The notes under the pieces: model-generated
What the model was told of the DNA's origin: nothing
What the model saw: the letters and a program-made list of their open reading frames with translations, nothing else
The model's database searches: none
Made by a program: the position numbers and the translations under genes
From: Microbacterium sp. 18062
GTDB lineage: Bacteria > Actinomycetota > Actinomycetes > Actinomycetales > Microbacteriaceae
NCBI RefSeq assembly: GCF_902706225.1
Contig: NZ_CACSKB010000033.1
Coordinates: 1 to 47,204 of the forward strand
Direction: 5' to 3'
DNA length: 47,204 nucleotides
Part shown: piece after piece, positions 42,534 to 47,204 of the stretch
Layout of the letters: each line of letters opens with the position of its first letter
Position numbering within the stretch: position 1 is the stretch's first letter

Positions 42534-43579
42534 GCGCCGACGGCGGTCGTCACGCGTGCGGCCTCGCGCTCCGCGTTCAGGTTCTTCTTCAGCGACTTGA
42601 GCCCCTCGAGCTTCGCCGTGATGTGCTCCTTGAGGGTCACCGGGGCGTAGAGGGGCTCGTCCCCCTCGGGCACGAACGACGCCAGCGGCTGCACGAGCGC
42701 TGCCGGGTCACCGTCCTCGAAGAACGCCGCCGATCGCCGCCGCACGATCGTGCCGTCGATGATCGGCGGTTTCACGCGGTGCAGCGTCGACATCCACTGG
42801 TCGTTCGTGACACGGGCCATCACGTCGCCGAGGTTGACGAGGAAGGCGTCGTCGGCGGGTTGCACGTCATGCCAGAGCCCGTCGCGGCCGAGCACCTGCA
42901 GACCCGCGACCTGATCGGCCCACAGCACGGTGACGACGCCGAAGTCGGTGTGCTCGCCCATCCCGGTCATCTCCGCCCCCAGCTCGATCGAGCCCGGCGG
43001 CAGGGCATAGTTGTTCATCCGCAGCACGTCGAGCGAGTGCCGGGTGAACGGCTCGAAGAAGTCCCGTCCGACTCCCAGGGCGTCGGCGAAGATGTCGGTG
43101 AGCGTCCTCGCCACTCGCCGCGCCTGGGCGAAGTACGCCTCGACCTGCGGTCGGAAGCCGGCGGGCTCGACCGGCCACGTGTTGTCGGGGTACTCCTCGA
43201 CGGGCAGCTCCGCATCCGGGAAGTCGGCGCGGGTCACCCCCACGTTGTACGCCTCGAAGAAGTCGTTCATGCGCGTGATCGGGTCGATGCCGATCGTGTA
43301 GCTGAGAGACTCGGTCTTCGGAGGCGTGTAGCCGCGGTTCTCACGCTTCGGCCGCATGTACTCCTTCTTCGTCTCGAGCGGCTGCTCGAAGAAGCCGTCG
43401 ATCGCGTTCGCGATCCCCGTGGTCACGGCGGCCGGCACTCCGTGGCCGACGATCTGGATGAACCCGACCGTGCGGCAAGCGTCGTCGATCTGCTCGGCGA
43501 CGCGTCTGCGCGCCCCGGGCGATCCTTCGTGCACGTAGGCGGAGATGTCGACCGTGGGCACTTCGAAGCCACTGACCAT
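42530..43579 (-). CDS. 2-oxoglutarate/Fe(II)-dependent oxygenase, isopenicillin-N-synthase family
   Basis: The product has 349 residues. It has the DIOX_N start (VPTVDISAYV, GFIQIVGHGVP) and the iron ligands His210 and Asp212 (GMGEHTDFGVVTVLW) and His267 (STLHRVK), with the 2-oxoglutarate-binding Arg in the RRS motif (IVRRRSAAFF, near residue 281). The family includes thymine-7-hydroxylase and nucleobase-modifying enzymes, and the setting (xanthine-dehydrogenase-family enzyme, amidohydrolase, transport protein) favours a small N-heterocycle as substrate. It is divergent from the XRE-cupin regulator gene. A GAAGGAA ribosome site precedes the ATG. Confidence 0.9.
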   Translation of the reverse strand: MVSGFEVPTVDISAYVHEGSPGARRRVAEQIDDACRTVGFIQIVGHGVPAAVTTGIANAIDGFFEQPLETKKEYMRPKRENRGYTPPKTESLSYTIGIDPITRMNDFFEAYNVGVTRADFPDAELPVEEYPDNTWPVEPAGFRPQVEAYFAQARRVARTLTDIFADALGVGRDFFEPFTRHSLDVLRMNNYALPPGSIELGAEMTGMGEHTDFGVVTVLWADQVAGLQVLGRDGLWHDVQPADDAFLVNLGDVMARVTNDQWMSTLHRVKPPIIDGTIVRRRSAAFFEDGDPAALVQPLASFVPEGDEPLYAPVTLKEHITAKLEGLKSLKKNLNAEREAARVTTAVGA

Positions 43580-43665
43580 GACGGTTCCTTCGATCTCGGT
43601 GCGCCTCGCTCACGAGGCGGGTGCCGGCGGGATGGTCGGCACACTCTGATCGTAAAGACCTATCT

Positions 43666-43682
43666 TTGATAGCAGTTATCAA
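43666..43682. promoter_or_regulatory. Dyad operator in the oxygenase/regulator divergent gap
   Basis: ttgata-gcagt-tatcaa is a perfect 6-5-6 inverted repeat 88 bp upstream of the oxygenase start. It is a likely site for the adjacent XRE-cupin regulator. A GlnR-like pair can also be read on the minus strand (ATAAC-N6-CAAAG), but it is a poor match. Confidence 0.55.
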
Positions 43683-43749
43683 TCACATGACGGACGTGTA
43701 ACAGCCCGCCGCGACGCGCGCGAGGGCATCCCGGCAGACGAGCAGGGCA

Positions 43750-43755
43750 TATTGT
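43750..43755 (+). promoter_or_regulatory. Leaderless -10 element of the XRE-cupin regulator gene
   Basis: TATTGT ends 6 nt before the GTG start at 43762. Confidence 0.5.
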
Positions 43756-43761
43756 GGGCGC

Positions 43762-44376
43762 GTGCCCGCATCCGAATCCCCGACAGTGACCGGCGTCGCC
43801 GCGCCCCCGAGCGACGCTCTGATCGGCGTCTCGCTCGGCCGCGCCATCCGCGAGGCGCGTTCCGCGAAGAAGCTGTCGATGCGGGCACTGGCCGCATCCT
43901 CCGACATCAGCCAGCCGTTCCTCAGCCAGATCGAGAGCGGGCAGACGATGCCCTCGCTCGTCACTCTGTACCGACTCGCCAAGGCGCTCGAGATCTCGCC
44001 CTCCGCCCTCCTGCCGACGATGCCGGAGCCTGAGGTCGTACACGTGTCGCGACACGACGAGGGCACCTGGGTGCCCATCTCCGATGTGCCGGATGCCGCC
44101 ACCACCCGGGTGATCTCCTCGGGCACCGCCCGCTTCGCGACCGTGCAGGAGTACCGCGTCGAGCGCGGACAGTACATGGGCGACTGGTTCCAGTCCGACG
44201 GCGAGCTGACGGTCTACGTGATCGAGGGGGAGATCGACGTCGAGATCGAGGGGCAGGGCGTCTGGGCGCTCGGCCCCGGCGATGCGATCGCGCATCCCGG
44301 CGCGATGCGCAACCGCTGGTCGGTGCGCGGCGACGGGCCCGTCCGCATCCTTCTCGCCTACGCGTTCGCCGCGTAG
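43762..44376 (+). CDS. XRE family regulator with C-terminal cupin domain
   Basis: The product has 204 residues. The helix-turn-helix is SLGRAIREARSAKKLSMRALAASSDISQPFLSQIESGQTMPSLVTLYRLAKALEISPSALL (about residues 24-85). The cupin domain follows (GDWFQSDGELTVYVIEGEIDVEIEGQGVWALGPGDAIAHPGAMRNRWSV), which usually binds a small effector. Such regulators control catabolism or transport of the compound they sense. It is divergent from the oxygenase/hydrolase pair and precedes the binding-protein/amidohydrolase pair, so it probably controls both. The start is leaderless. Confidence 0.92.
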   Translation: MPASESPTVTGVAAPPSDALIGVSLGRAIREARSAKKLSMRALAASSDISQPFLSQIESGQTMPSLVTLYRLAKALEISPSALLPTMPEPEVVHVSRHDEGTWVPISDVPDAATTRVISSGTARFATVQEYRVERGQYMGDWFQSDGELTVYVIEGEIDVEIEGQGVWALGPGDAIAHPGAMRNRWSVRGDGPVRILLAYAFAA

Positions 44377-44411
44377 CGCCACGCCAGGACGCGCCGCGCC
44401 GCGCCGAACAG

Positions 44412-44427
44412 GTAACACCCGCGAAAC
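44412..44427 (+). promoter_or_regulatory. GlnR-like box of the binding-protein/amidohydrolase operon
   Basis: GTAAC-acccgc-GAAAC is an exact match to the GTnAC-N6-GAAAC core of GlnR sites. Sixteen of 18 bases around it (aacacccg, then gaaacc and ga) are shared with the box at 37884-37901. Its centre is about 50 bp upstream of the start of transcription predicted from the TACAAT hexamer at 44460-44465, a normal position for an activator. Confidence 0.75.
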
Positions 44428-44428
44428 C

Positions 44429-44447
44429 TGATTGCCATGTGCAATCA
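44429..44447 (+). promoter_or_regulatory. Dyad operator overlapping the -35 region of the binding-protein gene
   Basis: tgattgc-catgt-gcaatca is a perfect 7-5-7 inverted repeat placed directly after the GlnR-like box and over the expected -35. A TACAAT -10 follows at 44460-44465. The XRE-cupin regulator is the obvious candidate, although the sequence differs from the dyad at 43666-43682. Confidence 0.6.
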
Positions 44448-44529
44448 ATGATTACTCCTTACAATCACTCTCAGCGCAGTCCCGAGCGCACCGGCACCGG
44501 CCGTCTCCGGCGCACGAGAGAGAGTCGTC

Positions 44530-45591
44530 ATGAGCTCGCCCCGATCCTTCGCCCGCTTCCGCGCCACCGCCGTGCTCGTCGCCGGCGCACTCGCCCTGAC
44601 CGCCTGCTCCGGCACCGCGGCGACCGAGCCGACCACGACCACCGACGCCACCCACGGCGAGCTCGACGTGCAGCTCAGCTGGATCCTCAACGAGGAGTGG
44701 TCGGGCGAGTTCATCGCCCAGCACGAGGGCTACTACGCCGACGCGGGATTCTCCGCGGTCAACCTGATCGCCGGCCCGTCGAGCGGCGTCGCGGAGCTCC
44801 TCAGCGGCACCGCCGACATAGCCCTCACCGACGCCCTCTCGATCGGCGCGGCCGTCGCGAACGAGAGCGCGCCGCTGAAGGTCATCGGCGCGACGTTCCA
44901 GAAGAACCCGTTCACGATCGCCTCGCTCACAGACGGCGCCGACATCACGACGCCCGAGGAGATGATCGGCAAGAGGATCGGCGTGCAGGACGCCAACCGA
45001 CCGGTCTTCGAGGCGTTCCTCGCCGCCAACGACATCGATGCGTCCGAGGTGGACATCGTGCCGGTGCAGTACGACCCGGCGCCGCTGACCACCGGCGAGG
45101 TCGACGGACTGATCGCGTTCGTCACGAGCCAGTCCGTCACCCTCGAGGTGCAGGGGATCGAGGTCACCGACCTGCTGTTCGCCGACAACGGGCTGCCCTT
45201 CGTCGGGCACGTCGTCACCGCGACCGACGAGACGATCGCGAACGACCGCGAGAAGCTCAAGGACTTCCTCCGCGCCGAGATCCAGGGCTGGGCCGATGCG
45301 GTCGCCGACCCGACCGTGGGCGCGACCCTCGCGGTCGACGAGTACGGCGCCGACCTCGGCCTCTCGCTCGAGACCTCGATCGCGAGCGCCACGGCGCAGG
45401 CGGAGCTGCTCGTCGTCTCGGACGAGACGGCCACGAACGGGCTGTTCACGATCTCGGCCGAACTGCAGGAGCAGACGATCGGAAGCCTCGCCGACTCGGG
45501 CTACGACCTCGACGTCGCCGACCTCTTCGACCTGAGCCTGCTCGCCGAGGTCTACGACGAGCGCCCCGAGCTGATCGACTACCAGCGCTGA
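44530..45591 (+). CDS. ABC transporter substrate-binding lipoprotein, NMT1/THI5-like
   Basis: The product has 353 residues. Lipobox ALTAC gives Cys27 in the signal MSSPRSFARFRATAVLVAGALALTACSG. The mature protein follows the NMT1/SsuA-like pattern (LDVQLSWILNEEWSGEFIAQHEGYYADAGFSAVNLIAG, GTADIALTDALSI, APLKVIGATFQKNPFTIAS, EEMIGKRIGVQDANRP). This class brings in nucleobases, pyrimidine-like precursors, nitrate or sulfonates. No permease or ATPase gene is present in the window, so it either uses a partner elsewhere or the genes lie beyond 47,204. The ATG at 44530 has a purine-rich site (GAGAGAGAG). Confidence 0.9.
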   Translation: MSSPRSFARFRATAVLVAGALALTACSGTAATEPTTTTDATHGELDVQLSWILNEEWSGEFIAQHEGYYADAGFSAVNLIAGPSSGVAELLSGTADIALTDALSIGAAVANESAPLKVIGATFQKNPFTIASLTDGADITTPEEMIGKRIGVQDANRPVFEAFLAANDIDASEVDIVPVQYDPAPLTTGEVDGLIAFVTSQSVTLEVQGIEVTDLLFADNGLPFVGHVVTATDETIANDREKLKDFLRAEIQGWADAVADPTVGATLAVDEYGADLGLSLETSIASATAQAELLVVSDETATNGLFTISAELQEQTIGSLADSGYDLDVADLFDLSLLAEVYDERPELIDYQR

Positions 45592-45599
45592 GCCCCACC

Positions 45600-45629
45600 G
45601 GCGGGCCCGGGATGCATCCCGGGCCCGCC
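45600..45629 (+). terminator. Perfect 30-bp intercistronic palindrome
   Basis: A perfectly symmetric 30-bp sequence of two 15-nt arms starts 8 nt after the binding-protein stop and ends 34 nt before the amidohydrolase start. As RNA it would form a strong hairpin between two genes of one unit and could stabilise the upstream part or reduce downstream expression. Confidence 0.65.
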
Positions 45630-45663
45630 CTGCACGACGAGGCACCACCAGACAAGGCACCGC

Positions 45664-47037
45664 ATGAGCACCACCACCCTGTTCACCCCCGACATCGTCG
45701 TCACGATGGACGACGTGCAGAGCGTCCTCACGGACACCGCCGTGCTCGTGCGCGGCGGCACGATCGAGGCCGTCGGGCCGCGCGCCGAGCTCGAGACCGC
45801 GCATCCCGGGGCCGAGCGCGTCGACCTGCCCGGCCGCCTGCTCATGCCGGGCCTCATCAACGCCCATCACCACTCCGGGATGCTGCGCGGCACCGCCGAG
45901 CACCTGCCCGTGTGGGAGTGGCTGCGCGTCCACATCGACCCGATGCACCGGGTGCTGCGCCCCGAGGAGGCCGAGGCCGCCGCCTGGCTCTGCTACGCCG
46001 AGGGGCTGCTCTCGGGCACCACCACGGTCGTCGACATGTGGCGGTTCATGGACGGCGCCGCGCGCGCCGCATCCGCCCTCGGCAACCGCCTCGTCTCGGT
46101 GAACTACGTCGGCGAGCACCCCGACTTCGACTACTTCGACACCCTCGACGACAACGAGCGGATGCTACGCGACTGGGCCGGGGCCGCGAACGGCCGGATC
46201 ATGCCGTGGGTGGGTCTCGAGCACCCGTCCTACGCGGATGCGGCCGGCCAGCGGCGCGCGATCGCCATGGCCCGCGACTACGGGACCGGCATCTACACGC
46301 ACTGCTCCGAGTCCGAGCTCGAGATCGCCGACTTCCGGGACCGCTACGGCGCACGCCCCATGTTCGCGCTGGAGGAGCTCGGCTTCTTCGACGTGCCGCA
46401 CGCGATGATCGCGCACGCGGTGTGGCTCGACGAGGCCGAGATCGACCTCATCGCCGCGCGCGGAGTGGGCGTGTCGCACAACCCGGTCTCGAACATGAAG
46501 CTGGCCAGCGGCATGGCCCCGATCGCCGAGATGATCGCCGCGGGCGTCGCGGTCGGCCTCGGCACCGACGGCGAGAAGGAGAACAACAACCTCGACATGT
46601 TCGAGGAGATGAAGGTGGCGTCCCTCCTCGGCAAGCTCCGCACGATGGATGCGGCCGCGATGGACTCGTGGCAGGTGCTGCGGATGGCGACCCGCGGCGG
46701 CGCCGCCGCCATCGGCCGCGCCGCCGAGCTCGGGGCGATCGCCCCGGGGCGCAAGGCCGACCTCGTCGCGGTCCGCACCGGCACCCCGCGGATGACGCCG
46801 CTCCTGCCCGCCGGCGCGCACGCCAACGTCCACCACAACCTCGTGCACGCGGTGCGCGGCTCCGACGTCGACATGACGGTCGTCGACGGGCGGATCGTCG
46901 TGCGCGACGGCCGGCTCGTGCACGCCGACCTCGACGAGCTGATCGAGCGGGTCCGCCTGCTCGTGCCGGGCCTGTTCGCCCGGCGGGCGGAGTGGATCGC
47001 CGCTCAGGACGACCTCACAGGCCTGTTCCACCGCTGA
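45664..47037 (+). CDS. Amidohydrolase family deaminase/hydrolase (SsnA/TrzA/AtzA type)
   Basis: The product has 457 residues of the cytosine/guanine-deaminase branch of amidohydrolases. Metal ligands and catalytic residues are His68 and His70 (LINAHHHSG), His213 and Glu216 (YTHCSESE), His251 (IAHAVWLDE) and Asp302 (GLGTDGEKENNN). The family removes an amino or chloro group from purines, pyrimidines or triazines; the substrate is unknown. It follows the binding-protein gene after 72 bp and probably shares its GlnR-like control. It is followed by a long-arm palindrome. Confidence 0.9.
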   Translation: MSTTTLFTPDIVVTMDDVQSVLTDTAVLVRGGTIEAVGPRAELETAHPGAERVDLPGRLLMPGLINAHHHSGMLRGTAEHLPVWEWLRVHIDPMHRVLRPEEAEAAAWLCYAEGLLSGTTTVVDMWRFMDGAARAASALGNRLVSVNYVGEHPDFDYFDTLDDNERMLRDWAGAANGRIMPWVGLEHPSYADAAGQRRAIAMARDYGTGIYTHCSESELEIADFRDRYGARPMFALEELGFFDVPHAMIAHAVWLDEAEIDLIAARGVGVSHNPVSNMKLASGMAPIAEMIAAGVAVGLGTDGEKENNNLDMFEEMKVASLLGKLRTMDAAAMDSWQVLRMATRGGAAAIGRAAELGAIAPGRKADLVAVRTGTPRMTPLLPAGAHANVHHNLVHAVRGSDVDMTVVDGRIVVRDGRLVHADLDELIERVRLLVPGLFARRAEWIAAQDDLTGLFHR

Positions 47038-47071
47038 CCCCGTACCCGATGCTCCCCGACTCCCACCCCCG

Positions 47072-47132
47072 GTTCGTTCGTCGCGAATGCAGGGTCCGCC
47101 ACCCGTACATCCTGCATTCGCGACGAACGAAC
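47072..47132. repeat. 61-bp long-arm palindrome downstream of the amidohydrolase gene
   Basis: Arms of 22 bp, 47072-47093 and 47111-47132, are exactly complementary around a 17-nt centre. It starts 34 nt after the stop codon and can act as a terminator, but the arms are longer than that requires. Confidence 0.85.
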
Positions 47133-47166
47133 ACAGAGGACGCACCACCCCGACGCTGACGAGCAC

Positions 47167-47204
47167 CCGCTCCGCCCCTGACAGCCGCTCCGCCCCTGAC
47201 AGCC
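47167..47204. repeat. 18-bp tandem repeat at the window edge
   Basis: ccgctccgcccctgacag occurs at 47167-47184 and 47185-47202, and a third copy begins at 47203. The window ends here, so the total number of copies is unknown. Confidence 0.75.

Overview
The window is high-GC DNA (about 70 percent) that reads as the chromosome of an actinobacterium of the Microbacteriaceae, most likely Microbacterium or a close relative. The evidence is the DUF3073, DUF4097/PadR and sterol-carrier-like genes, the hmuTUV/HtaA haem uptake genes, the heavy GTG start use and the many genes that appear to be transcribed without a leader. No rRNA, tRNA, CRISPR array, insertion sequence or prophage was seen. The species name is an inference.

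Layout. 1-2,500: a DUF4097/PadR pair with a twin dyad operator, a universal stress protein and a DUF3073 protein. 2,900-28,500: purine biosynthesis genes in five blocks (purF-purM, purD, purC, purS-purQ) with unrelated loci between them. These are an iron/haem island (6,960-14,250 and 17,650-22,500) with hmuTUV, three HtaA-domain proteins and a small neocarzinostatin-like secreted protein, all downstream of DtxR/IdeR-like boxes; an aryl-alcohol dehydrogenase; a half-length MFS transporter; and a LacI regulator with a GH1 beta-glucosidase. 28,630-33,730: a zinc import locus of the AztABCD type with a Zur-like box in its divergent promoter and two AztD-like chaperones around the zinc-binding protein. 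33,760-36,000: a 2-hydroxyacid dehydrogenase and an unknown membrane protein. 36,030-47,040: a probable N-heterocycle (purine, pyrimidine or related) catabolic island. It holds a MobA-like nucleotidyltransferase, XdhC, a three-domain xanthine-dehydrogenase-family enzyme, a 2-oxoglutarate oxygenase with an alpha/beta hydrolase, an XRE-cupin regulator, an NMT1-like binding protein and an amidohydrolase.

How it works together. The iron island is expected to be induced when DtxR is released. Surface HtaA proteins would capture haem, HmuT would receive it and HmuUV would import it. The zinc locus would be induced by loss of Zur-Zn. Two promoters of the catabolic island carry half-sites with the exact GTnAC-N6-GAAAC geometry of the actinobacterial nitrogen regulator GlnR, so the island is probably used to obtain nitrogen from a ring compound. 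The substrate cannot be read from the sequence.

Between the genes lies a second layer: at least eight long-arm palindromes of 60-85 bp, several in pairs that flank the same locus, and a mosaic family of shorter repeats. Neither is explained by the genes. At least eleven genes share the arrangement of a -10 hexamer followed 6-7 nt later by the start codon, indicating leaderless mRNAs.
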